This document shows positions 14,011 to 27,200 of a DNA stretch of 64,000 bases, piece after piece; the first letter of the stretch is position 1; each line of letters opens with the position of its first letter. The DNA lies in NCBI GenBank assembly GCA_032622095.1, contig CP136067.1, positions 81,740,705 through 81,804,704 on the forward strand, written 5' to 3'. A model generated the notes under the pieces. That model worked only from the letters and a program-made list of their open reading frames with translations. It was not told where the DNA came from and searched no databases. Made by a program: the position numbers and the translations under genes. Source of the DNA: Siphonodentalium dalli (taxonomy: Eukaryota; Mollusca; Scaphopoda; Gadilida; Siphonodentaliidae).

Positions 14011-15083
14011 ATTTGTTTTCTTTCTACAATTTTACAATGAAAAACATTTATCTCCTAACACATTTCAATTGAAATGAATTGTGGACAAGAAAGTTGAAGA
14101 AACACTCCTAATCAAAATGCCATTTGGCAATATCTAAGATGTGAAAGTATTACTGACCTAATATGTGCAATGCCAACATAACACATGTCCCTCCCAACTA
14201 TACTGCATTTCTTTATACTGGGATAAATTAAAGACAAGGGTGATTGTTGTGATGTATAATTTAATCATGAGTGTCATATCAACAAAATGTCTGAAATCAT
14301 AAACCATTTATAAGAGCAGGCCCATTCTGAAAGTCTGAATTTTTGTCAACTCAAGTATGTAGAATTTCACTGTTTTAAATATTTGGTGTCAAAACATGAA
14401 TTCTGACCAGCATCGCTGGCTGATGAGTGCACAAATTAAAATGGAGCACATAGCGATTAACAACACACATCAAATGTCACCATCCAGCCAGTAGTCAAGT
14501 AACTTGAGTTTAACTGGAAAGTTGTTTTATGGAACGTACCCAGAGATTTGATCACCGGAAAAAGGATATAGCATTTCATAGCATGTAATGCCGATGAAAA
14601 GTGCAATTTCTTTAAATCTTTTTGGTAGATTGAATAACAATGGGGATAAACGTACCGTACCCCGTTTCATTGGATATTCAGGAAGCCGGCTCGATCAAAC
14701 TGTTCAGGGTTTAATCCCAGAATATCCAACTCAACAGATTATGTTTAACCCCTACTAGTAATTAATGTCCACAGGAACATATAAAAGTATGCAGATTTAA
14801 CCCTCCGATGACCAAAACTGGCTCAAAATTACTTCAACAGGTTCAAATTCAATAACTTATTATTTCAACATTCCCTATAAATATTATATTATGAAAACAC
14901 CCCTCCAAATGAATAATGGCCGTTCCAATGTATACTTTAATATTAAATAACTGAATGGGGGATCCATTTAGAAATGAAAGGATTGAGGAAAAGTTACCGC
15001 TTCAAAAATCTTTCTAGATGTAAATATCCACCGTAACTTTACATCCTTTAACCATGATACCACGTTAACATACAAGTTATTTA
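14011..15083. other. EIF3M 3' flank
   Basis: Apparently unique AT-rich sequence downstream of the EIF3M stop. The first ~150 nt are probably 3' UTR. No other gene was found. Confidence 0.4.
14936..14941 (-). terminator. Possible EIF3M polyadenylation signal (ATTAAA)
   Basis: ATTAAA on the minus strand, 143 nt after the stop codon. It is the first common poly(A) hexamer variant I found downstream of the stop. No supporting transcript end is visible. Confidence 0.3.
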
Positions 15084-15277
15084 TCACACAGTGGCAGCCA
15101 TTATATCCACCGCACCCAGACTGCCCTGAATTTGTGACAGACTGTTTCTCCAGTGATTCAGGTTTTGGCGTAGAATTTGCCAGTGCTGTTTGCCAAATGT
15201 CCTGTAGATTGTAGAATGAACAAGCACTTTTCTCTGCATCTGGTCTATCTTTGCATTCACAGCTTTCGTACACAAAA
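15084..15277 (-). CDS. EIF3M: EIF3M exon 10 (residues 314-377, stop)
   Basis: Acceptor TTTTCAG ending at 15278. This acceptor, rather than an AG 16 nt further in, gives [10 protein letters not shown], the same length as TKMVYCKIDQ in vertebrates. The exon continues [20 protein letters not shown] and ends in a tail of about 12 residues after the conserved region, then TGA at 15086-15084. Confidence 0.95.
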
Positions 15278-18200
15278 CTGAAAAGATGTAAATGGAAATA
15301 ACAGTTCAAACGTTGTAATGTTCAAATCAGATGAGAAAAACAGTGTACCATCATTTGAGAACAAATTATTGAAAATACAAATAGCTAAATTATACATCAA
15401 ATCCTCAGTAATGGTTCATATATTGTCTGAAATGTTTTATCAAATTAACAAATTTATTGGCAGTTACTTACAAAACAATCCATTTTACCATATCAGGAAC
15501 AAGATCATTGCTAGGGCATTGCAAATACACCCGTGGTAATTTCATCAAAGGGCCATACCTCCAGTTAAAATAGGCAGGCGGAATCCAAATTTTACTAAAG
15601 TTATCATCCGGAAACGGAAAAATGAATGGAAGGATGTGCAGACGGATGGATGGAACAATAACATTAAAGACATATTATGGACTTTTTCGGGTGCGTGAAA
15701 CTGTTAAGTTGGTATGCAGGCATTATGCCAACTGAATGAATGTATCATTATACTAATAGCGCAGAAAATCTCAAGCAAATCGATCGTACCATTCCAAAGA
15801 AAACATCGTCTGAACTACGCTCAATTGTAAGTATTTACTTATCAATTTGGGATGCAACTGTCGGCGAAAAACTAATGAAAATGATTTCGTCATCGAGAGT
15901 TATTGCATTTAATTAATATACAAGAATGACGATGTGTGTTGTCAATTTGGATATAATATTTGTAAAAATAACTACTTTGAGCAAGATTATACTCAATTTC
16001 TATTTGATCACCCTACCGGAGAGTTTAACATCACTTTAATACATTGTGTATAAAAAGAAATGGTCAAGAGATAGTCATTAATTGTTCCTTATTGTAGAAA
16101 AAGGGGAATCTTTTTTCTTCCGAGGCAATACTTTATATTTACTTCAATAAGTATTTCAGAAGCATTAATAGCCTGTATTTCATATATTTGACAACATGTT
16201 TTGATCCCCGGAATGTGACATACACAAGCATCAACTAACGCTGAACATGTGCAACATAAGAATTTCAAATAACAAACCTTCAATGAAGAACTCCTCGACT
16301 TCCTCGGGCTTTAGATCCATCTCCTCCTGTAGTGTGCTGAAGTCAATCTCCTTACAGTTCTCAGATAGCTGCATGAACGACAACACCCTCATCTTACGCA
16401 CATTCATCTCGTGTGATAGCCCTGGAGAAAAAAAAAAATTCATTAAACCAATTAAATCTCCTATGGTATCTTGTCCCTGTTTGATCCAGTATAAATCCAA
16501 TCCATCAAAGGACCTAGAGATCCATTGGTTTAGTTAAATAAATTTAAGTGTGATTAACAAAACACTGTTAGACAAACCTAACATGCAGTGACATATTGGT
16601 AGAAACTGCCCATGCAACTCTGTGGAATTGTTTGTTTATTCAAATACGTCAGATAAAATCAAATTTGACATGATGGAACATAAGAGTGCATCTGTCTGGC
16701 CGAGAATCACTAAAAAATGGACAAACTATTAAAAGAACCATAACTCAGAACTAAGGGTCACAAGTCAGGTACAAGATGACTGCCAGTGGATATGTTTTTC
16801 ATCATAATCGTTCAGATTTGATAGCTCCCATCTACACATGATCCTAAACAAACCTGTAAAATTTCAAAACAATTCTCCAATAAATGTGGGCTGCAGGGTG
16901 TGCTGATTGATTCATATTTGAAATCCAAGATGGCTGCTTGCGGCCATGTTTTATTTAACAAATTTCGGGAAAAAAGGGAGGCTCCCATCTAGAGATCACC
17001 CCGAAGATCAATATGAAGTTTGGTGACGATTGGATGAGAAACGTGACCTATAAGATTTTAGTCATACAAAGAGTAAAATTCAAGATGGCCAATGCCAGCC
17101 ATGTTTTTTAACAGAATTCGGAAATAATGGAAAGCGCCCATCTAAGGGTCAACTGAGGATCCATATGGAGTTTAGTGAAGATTGGTTGAGGGATATGCTC
17201 TGTAGGGTGTACTAAAAGATTGAGTGATGCAGAGTCAAATCCAAGATGGCTGCAAGTGGCCATTTATCGAAAATCCTTCAAATTTGATAGCTCCCATCTA
17301 GAGGTGGTCCTAAAGGAGCCTGTAAAGTTTCAAAACACTTCTCCAATAAATGTGGTCTGTAAGGTGCGCTAAAGAATTTAGTGATGCAAAGAGTCAAATC
17401 GAAGATGGCAGCTGGCAGCCATTTTTTTCATCGAAAATCGTTAATTGACAGCTCCCATCTACAGTAGATCCCTTTGTATTGTTTCTGGCTCTGTCCCTAT
17501 TTTAAAGGTACACAATCCGATTTTATGGTCCCCATATCAGATTCCAACAACATTTTTTGAAATGCCGCTTTAGTTCCCTATCTGACCTGGCGACCCCATT
17601 GGAACAAATTTAAATACCAGTCACATAAGGACCCTCCATACCAAATATAAGCTAAATGGGCTTGAGAAGAAGTTGTATTACGAATTAATATAGAGGGTAA
17701 GAGTTAAGTCCATGGCTCTGCCCCTATTTGACTGGATGACCCCATTTGAACAAATCTGAATCCCAGTCACCTAAGGAACATCCATAACAAATATGAACCC
17801 ATTCAGTCCTATGGTTCTGGAAAAATTGTTCATGGATGGATGGACGGACTGAGAGTGATGACTATAGCTCCAAGGGAGACTTTGTATCAGGTGAGCTAAA
17901 AACAGACCATTCAGACCAGGTTTCCATTTTATTTGTTCTTTTGGCCTAAATGAACTAGGAAACTGGGGCTCACACCAGTGGAGTGACCTCTCAAATTACA
18001 GTTTATATCATGTCAAATATAACATATTTACAAATACCACGTTAAACATTTTGGATATTTTGAATGTCTGAGGGGTGAAATAACACAAGGCATAGTAACC
18101 TAGTGTCTTGAATAACCACACATTATTATAGCATCAGCTTTCTTCTCATCCACAAATAAAATGTAAATGAGTCAAGTGTTGTGATGCAGTCCTGAGAATC

Positions 18201-21200
18201 AAGGATATGTATATATACATGTATATACAGAAATAAGAAGGAAGAAATGTCACAGCAAATAAACTTGCTCAAAGCAGGTATTTAAAAAAATTTGTACATG
18301 TGTGCATTTTTCAGATGCCGTGTATTACAAAATGGTAATCCAATGTAGTGAATTTTTCGACAAGAATAGTTTAAGGTTACATTCTTCATGTGTGTAGTGT
18401 CTGAACAGTAAAATATCACTGTGAAGTTCTGAAATAAGCCCATTTATAACATGTCTTTAAACTGAAATTGTGAGACCAATGATTTGTTACATGCTCTTCA
18501 CACAGTAACACGATGTGTTCCAATGTACAGTAACCTCTACATTTTCAGACAAAACAAAACTGTCGTCCGGTACATACCTACATACTGCCTTTTGTGGGGA
18601 TACCCATAACCTATGACTGTTATGATGGTACTCAAGACAGATGGACCCAAATATCATTTTCATATAAAAATGATTAATAACTATAGAACGAAGAACCAAA
18701 AAGCCAACATTTCCAGATAAACAAAGATGAATAACTCTCGAATGTAAAATCCAAACAAAACTAGGTGTGACTGTCCCAATGGGACTACGGATACCCCCCC
18801 TGTTTTTTAAATACTAAGATGTTTCACATGTCAGTAAACATTTAGTTAAAATAATAAATTAACAGTTCCCATTGCAGGTGTACAACCATAACCCTAATCT
18901 TAAACCTATTGACCAAAAAATGTAGGAATAAAAGCTTGGACAAAATTATGTATGTTGCGAAAAAGGGGAATAACTCCACACAAAATATGTCGGACAGACG
19001 TCATAATCGCAGGTGCACAGGTTCCCATGGTACTAAAATATCAGTGCCAAGATTAAAAAACATTGACCGAAAAATGTAGGAATAAAAGCTCGGACAAAAT
19101 TATGCATGTTGCAAAAAAAGTTTCTAAGTCGAAAAAGGGGGATAACTCCACCAAAAAATGTCAGACAGACGTCATAATTGCAGGTGCACAAGTTCCCATG
19201 GTACTAAATATCTGTGCCACGTTTTTTAAAAATTGACCGAAAAATGTATACTTTTGTCCGAGCTTTTATTCCTACATTTTTCAGTCAATTTTTTAAAAAC
19301 GTGGCACAGATATTTAGTACCATGGGAACTTGTGCACCTGCGATTTTGACGTCTGTCCGACATATTTTGTGTGGAGTTATTCCCCTTTTTCAACTTAGAA
19401 TTTTTTTCGCAACATGTATACTTTTGTCCGAGCTTTTATTCCTACATGTTGCGAAAATTTTCTAAGTCAAAAAAGGGGGGATAACTCCACCAAAAAAAGT
19501 CTGATAGATGTCATAATCGCAGGTGCACAGGTTCCCATGGCGGTTGATGTCTGTGCCAAGTTTCACGGAAATTGATCAAAAAACGACTGAGAAAAACTCC
19601 GGACAAATTTGTGTCCACGGACGGACGACGGACAAGCCGACTCCAGTATACCCCCCTTAACTTCGTTGCGGGGGGTATAACAATGGAACCCTCTATTGAA
19701 TGTCCTCATACTTGTGAACATCCATACCAAATTTCATTGAGATCCGAGGACTGCTGTTCAAGTTTTGACAATGAATAGATATTGGATGCACGCAGACAGG
19801 CGCAAAACAGAATACCCCCTAGAACCATAATATCTTTGTGTGTGGGGTGAAATAACATTGGATTAAGAAAGCAATGTCTTGGAAGATCCACACTTTAATC
19901 TTGCATCAGCTTTCTTCCCACAGGTATGATAATACAAATGGGTCAAGTGTTGTGATGCTAACTAATTAAGGAGGCAGCAAAAATTATAAGCTGGAGGAAA
20001 GCCCCACCGAGACCTTCTAGCCAAAGTATGGAGAGATTTCTTGCATCAAATTGGAATATGTAGCCTGGTTTGGTAAGTTGACTTGGCATTGTGATTGTCA
20101 GAAATTCGGAACAATAAAACTGGTTGTGGTCATCAACAATGTTCAGGCAGGAAAACTTAACCCTTCCATGACTGGAGCTTCCTGAATTTTACAAAAAAAC
20201 AGAGGGAGCCTCACATATATAAGAGAATACATTGGCCAAACAATATCTAACTTCACATTGTAAGTCAGTGCATTCTCTTATATATGGGAGACTTGCACAC
20301 GATCATTAATGCTGCACCAGCACAGCTCCCGTCATGAAAGCTTTGATTTCAGAAAGAAACCAACACATTTGGGCTCTAGAATAGGCCTCAGCCAAGTAGA
20401 CATCCAAAAGTGACTATATATTAATTTGAAGTGGTAACTACTATCAGTGTTTGTGGGGTGAAATAACATTGGATTAAGAAAGCAATGTCTTGGTAGATCC
20501 ACACTTTAATCTTGCATCAGCTTTCTTCCCACAGGTATGATAATACAAATGGGTCAAGTGTTGTGATGCTTTATTATGGTCATTTATGGAGACAGCAAAA
20601 GTTATAGGCTGGAGGTAGTCCCCAAAGAGACCTTCTAGCCAAAGTATATTCTCGTCTTTGGTGACAAAAAAGGGGTCCACTTTTCCTGCAGTTGTTTTTG
20701 CATGAAGATCGCACTGTAAATGATTAACAAGCACGCCTTTCAGCATAATATGGAGGAATGCAGTGTAGGCAAGCTGACATCCCCCCAATTAAATAAATAT
20801 ACTCGTAATTTGGAGGCTCAAACGAGTCACATCCAATTAGAGAAAATATAATTATCATTGAAAAAGCTTTGAAACGATTGACTTTTTTTATTTTTAAAGT
20901 GTGTGTAGCCTATACTACTCAAAATAATAAACATCTTTTTTTTTGTTATTTTCTTGAGTATCTAGTGGTAACACGGAGGATTGAACAGTTGCAATGAAAT
21001 GTTCGGAGGGTAACTAAGCAGGTGATATAATATAAAATTGCCTGTTTTGATAGCTCCATCATTTCATCTCGCACTACTGATTTTCCAGCACCAAAACAAT
21101 CTGGACAGGAATTTTCATAGTGCTATCTTTATTTGGAAGATTCCTCAAAGTGTAAAAGGACATCAGGGATTCCCATATTTAAAGAACTAATAAAATTCCA

Positions 21201-24200
21201 ATGGCATTTAAGGCCATTTTTCGATAGTTTTCACGGTCCCCCCCCCCCCCCCCCCCCCCCCAGGAGGGGTTGTCAGTGGTACCAATTTTTAATTCTTCTC
21301 GGAATCAGATGAAACTTGGAATATAACATCTGCAACATCAACCGATCTAGAAACTGAAAGAATTTCGAAAATCCATCGAAAACTGAAATAATTGCAGGCC
21401 GTCAAACTTTGCAATTTTGGGCCCATGTGCTTGTTCTGAAATAAGCCTAGTTATAACATGTCTTTAAACTGAAATTGTGAGACCAATGATTTGTTACATG
21501 CGTTTCACACAATAACACAATGTGTTCCAATATAATTAATACTGAAACCTCTACATTCTTCAGACAAAACAGATTTGATTACAATATCTTTGTGTGTGGG
21601 GTGAAATAACATTGGGTTAAGAAAACAATGTCTTGGAAGATCCACACTTTTGATTTAGCATCAGCTTTCTTCCCATAGGTATGAAAATACCGATGGGTCA
21701 AGTGTTGTGATGCAATCATTGGTCCTAATTGATTTGAATATATAACCGCGTTTATAACAAACTAAGATGATTGTTTGCTATATTCAAAGGTCTATTGGTA
21801 AACAAATCATAATTAAATGATGTCTGACATATACATTTGAAATGAAGCTATGCATTATACATTCAAATGATATAGCTGCAATATTATGCATGTGATATGC
21901 ATGCAACTGTATGTATAGCACAGTGACAGTTTGGAAGTTTGAAATGATATTATCACAACGGATTGAACTGATTTAATTTTCTCACAGCAAATTTTCATAT
22001 GGATTCTGAGCCATGATCAAGTGCATTTCAACTGGCTAGTTGGCAACTACTATTGTTGTTCGTGGGGTGAAATAACATTGGATTAAGAAAGCAATGTCTT
22101 GGTAGATCCACACTTTAATCTTGCATCAGCTTTCTTCCCACAGGCATGATAATACAAATGGTTCAAGTGTTGTGATGCTGACATGAATGAACAGAAAATG
22201 TTCCACAAAATAACAATTTGAAGAAAAAATCAAGGCAATTTGAAGTTTCAAAACATACTACTACTACTAATTCTCACTATTGTCGCATATTAAATATTCC
22301 GGCCAAATTACAGGGATCAAAATAAGTCCATATATAGGTGAAATATGTTCTCGTCTTCGGTGACAAAAAATGGGTCCACTTTTCCTGCAGTTGTTTTTGC
22401 ATGAAGATCGCACAGTAAATTATTAAGATAATCCCTTTCAGCATAATATGGATGAATGCAATGTAGGTAAGCGTTTTTCAGCACTATATGAAGGAATGAA
22501 CTGTATGTAAGCCGACATCTCAGAAATTAAATAAATATTCTAGTAATTTGGAGGCTCAAATGAGTCACGTCCAATTAAAGAAAATATAATTATCATTAAA
22601 AAAGCTTTGACACGATTGACGTTTCTTATTTTCAAAGCATGTGTAACCTATACTACTCAAAATAATAAACATCTTTCTAGTGGTAACATAGAGGGTTGAA
22701 CCTTTGCGAAATGTTCGGAGGGTAACTAAGCAGGTGATATAATATAAAATTGCCTGTTTTGATAGCTCCATCATTTCATCTCGCACTACTGATTTTCCAG
22801 CACCAAAACAATCTGGACAGGAATTTTCATAGTGCTATCTTTATTTGGAAGATTCCTCAAAGTGTAAAAGGACATCAGGGGTTCCCATATTTAAATAACT
22901 AATAAAATTCCAATGGCATTCAAGGCCATTTTTCGATAGTTTTCACGGTCCCCCCCCCCCCCCCCCAAGGGTCTCAATTCTAAAATTCAAGGCCAGTTCT
23001 CTACAAATTTTTACCAGGATCATCAATGAATGTGATCAGAATTTTTTCATGTTCAGAAAAGCAAATTGAAAGTTATTCAAGCCGCTCCCTCCCCCCCACC
23101 AAAGTGAACTGAAACACTCTACTGGGCACAGAAAGAATAAACTTGCTCAAAGCAGATATCTGAATTAATTTTGTATCAAACTATCGTTTGTTAATCGGAA
23201 ATTTGTTTGGGGTGAGTGGCGGTCTGTACATTTTTGCATAGTTCAGATGCTGTGTATTACAAAATGGTATAAACATTGTTGTTTAATTTTTCTACAAGAA
23301 TAGATCAATGATACATTCTTCAAATTTGTGTAGTGGCTGAGCTGTAAGATATCAGTGTGAAGTTCTGAAATAAGCCTAGTTATAACATGTCTTTAAACTG
23401 AAATTGTGAGACCAATGATTTGTTACATGCATTTCACACAATAACACAATGTGTTCCAATATAATTAATACTGAAACCTCTACATTCTTCAGACAAAACA
23501 GATTTGATTACAATATCTTTGTGTGTGGGGTGAAATAACATTGGGTTAAGAAAACAATGTCTTGGAAGATCCACACATTTGATTTAGCATCAGCTTTCTT
23601 CCCATAGGTATGAAAATACCGATGGGTCAAGTGTTGTGATGCAATCATTGGTCCTAATTGATTTGAATATATAACCGCGTTTATAACAAACTAAGATGAT
23701 TGTTTGCTATATTCAAAGGTCTATTGGTAAACAAATCATAATTAAATGATGTCTGACATATACATTTGAAATGAAGCTATGCATTATACATTCAAATGAT
23801 ATAGCTGCAATATTATGCATGTGATATGCATGCAACTGTATGTATAGCACAGTGACAGTTTGGAAGTTTGAAATGATATTATCACAACGGATTGAACTGA
23901 TTTAATTTTCTCACAGCAAATTTTCATATGGATTCTGAGCCATGATTTTAACAATTTAAATTCAAAAACAGTGAAGCAGTAAATTTGTGAATATTGACCA
24001 AGGTTATTTTGCAAAATCAGCTGATGGACAGCCATTCATAAGATTTAGCAAGTGCATTTCAACTGGCTAGTTGGCAACTACTATTGTTGTTCGTGGGGTG
24101 AAATAACATTGGATTAAGAAAGCAATGTCTTGGTAGATCCACACTTTAAACTTGCATCAGCTTTCTTCCCACAGGCATGATAATACAAATGGTTCAAGTG

Positions 24201-27200
24201 TTGTGATGCTGACATGAATGAACAGAAAATGTTCCACAAAATAACAATTTGAAGAAAAAATCAAGGCAATTTGAAGTTTCAAAACATACTACTACTACTA
24301 ATTCTCACTATTGTCGCATATTAAATATTCCGGCCAAATTACAGGGATCAAAATAAGTCCATATATAGGTGAAATATGTTCTCGTCTTCGGTGACAAACG
24401 AGAGGCCGATCACGATCGGCAGATGTTTAACCCATACCTTGGCGATAGCGACTAGCCATAACTGATTATTTGTCAAAGATATGATCACAGGAATTAATCC
24501 ATATATCAGTACCCAACTTGAAATCAAAAGCTCCAATAATTTGTCTTAAGAAAGGGTTAAAGTATTTGGGTTGGGGAGGAGTAGTTTTAAATCTCATAAC
24601 TCTGTCCCTATTCACACAAGGACCTCTCACTATGAGATCCAATGGTTTAGTGATTTCGGAGGACATGTTTAGGAGTTTAAGTTAACTCATTGGAAGCAAA
24701 AGTGATAAATCCCTATCTTTGCCACTTTTGACATGCCAGATATTCAAAATTGATTATTCACTTCTAAAGAGAAATTATAATTGCTTAGAACGACATAGGG
24801 GATTCCATCTCGTATTTAAATGGTACTTTAATTACCCCGCCCCCGCCCCCCCCCCCCCCCTTCCCCCATTCTCCCCAGTTATTTGTTTATCAAACATGGA
24901 CAGATATAAAATCAGATCTGACCTGTGTATTAAATAAGATTAAGTATTTCATAACAGGGGTGTATGGTTTTCAAAAATATATGTAGTTTATACAATTCAA
25001 AAGTATTATCTATATAATGTTATACAGACATAATATGATGGGGATGCTGGCCCCTATGACCACTAAATCGTTCATATAAACGAAAGTAAGTTAGCCCTCA
25101 TTTGAATGGTTTAACACATTACAATGTTTTACAAGTAGCTTGGGCACTAAAAGCCACAACCTTCAATGTTAATCTTCTAAGTGCTCTGTGGCCCCTAAAA
25201 TTCAATCAACCATGAAAATGTGAACAAATGGGAAAATAAGGTTCTTGGAAATACTAACATCTACCATATTGATTTTCAAAACAAGTCATCACTTACAATA
25301 GTCATGTATATTTATCTGCCTGTTTCCCATTGCATAGATAAATCATATTGGCTATCAGCTGTTTTAATTTCAAATTGAAAGCACGTGTCTGAAGGGGTAA
25401 TATATTTTTCAAAAATCAATTAATCAGTCAATACCAAAATTGATAGAAGTGAATAGTGTGCAAAGATACCCAATAGATATTAAGAGATATGAGGAAGAGT
25501 CCATGTACATTATAGCATGTGTCTATGGAAACCTTGGAAAGGGTTAATTATTTTTGAAGCAAATTAATGGAATTTAGAAGACACTTATATAGGTGAGGGG
25601 GGCCCTTATCTCACCCTGTAATGAAATTTCAAGAATAGGAGAAACACCAGTCTTGTGCTGCCATTAATCAATTTGACAGTTAGAATAAACAAACAGCCAG
25701 CCACCAGTGTTGTTTATCTTGCTTGACCCACCAGAGCTCTGTATCATATGTCATCACTCATTTCATAACAGATTTCACTTGGAATGACAACATCTATAAA
25801 AATCCTCTCATATACTCTGGATGTTGGATGATCACATGGTAATTTATTGATATCATTATATTACATGAAACTATTGCAATAAAATCTTCATATTTTCAAA
25901 ACAGGATATCACACCTAATTAATCGTATAAAACTAAAATAAATGAAAGTGTAAATTTTTTTGTATTATTTAATTTTTTTTTTATTGTTTATTTAAAGTTC
26001 AAACAAAATTTAATATTTGTATATGCTAAATTTAGCAAGGAGCTAAATCTAAAAAAATTTAATTTTTTTTATTTTATTTTTTTTTCCTCGAAAAACAGCG
26101 AAAAAGGGTCATAACTCCTTTAAAATTAATCGGATCAAACCCATATTCGGACTCGGTCTGTATTTTGGGCTGTGAAACTCACATACCAAATTTGGTTCCA
26201 ATCAGATAAAAAATGTTTGAGTTATGACAGAATGCGTGAATTATAAGTTGAAAAAGGGCCATAACTCTGTAACAAAAACTCGGATCAAACCCAAATTTGA
26301 ACTCGATCTGTATTTTGGGCTGAGAAACCCATATACAAAATTTGGTTTCGATCGGATAGAAAATGTTTGAGTTATCGCATTACTCGTAAAGTGTCTACGG
26401 ACAGACAGACGGACAGACGGACGAACGACGAGTGGTCAATCCGGGCAACGACACTATGTTTACCATACTATGGTATGGGTAAACATAAAAATGGGTCCAC
26501 TTTTCCTGCAGTTGTTTTTGCATGAAGATCGCACAGTAAATTATTAAGATAATCCCTTTCAGCATAATATGGATGAATGCAATGTAGGTAAGCGTTTTTC
26601 AGCACTATATGAAGGAATGAACTGTATGTAAGCCGACATCTCAGAAATTAAATAAATATACTAGTAATTTGGAGGCTCAAATGAGTCACGTCCAATTAAA
26701 GAAAATATAATTATCATTAAAAAAGCTTTGACACGATTGACGTTTCTTATTTTCAAAGCATGTGTAACCTATACTACTCAAAATAATAAACATCTTTCTA
26801 GTGGTAACATAGAGGGTTGAACATTTGCGAAATGTTCGGAGGGTAACTAAGCAGGTGATATAATATAAAATTGCCTGTTTTGATAGCTCCATTATTTCAT
26901 CTCGCACTACTGATTTTCCAGCACCAAAACAATCTGGACAGGAATTTTCATAGTGCTATCTTTAGCTGGAAGATTCCTCAATGTGTAAAGGTGCATCGGG
27001 ATTTCCCAAGGTTCCCCCCCCCCCCCAACCCAAGGCCCTCAATTCTAAAATTCAAGGCCAATTCTCTGCAAATTTTTGTTTTTACCAGGACCCTCAATTA
27101 AATACTGTAAATTTTTATCAGAAAACTTTATGAGCTTATGACCTCATCAGAATAATCTAATTTCTTCTTGGTTTATATTATCACTCACCTAACGACCGTA

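Larger units (their letters stand above)
21433..23020. repeat. Segmental duplication, left copy
   Basis: From 'gttctgaaataagcctag' onward the sequence matches 23362 onward almost base for base. It carries snoRNA-like copies 4 and 5. Relative to the right copy it lacks about 108 bp near 22018. Confidence 0.8.
23362..27097. repeat. Segmental duplication, right copy
   Basis: Carries snoRNA-like copies 6 and 7 and is interrupted by the 24399-26486 insertion. The extra block at about 23946-24050 is absent from the left copy. Exon 8 of EIF3M begins 92 bp beyond its end. Confidence 0.75.

Noticed and set aside
14968-15309. 113-codon minus-strand open frame containing the last EIF3M exon region
   Set aside because: It is another frame of the same DNA. 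The conserved KIDQ and RTFGKQHW residues lie in the frame used for exon 10.
19214-19465. 83-codon frame with a hydrophobic stretch
   Set aside because: It is the inverted copy of the 'gcaggtgcaca' repeat unit.
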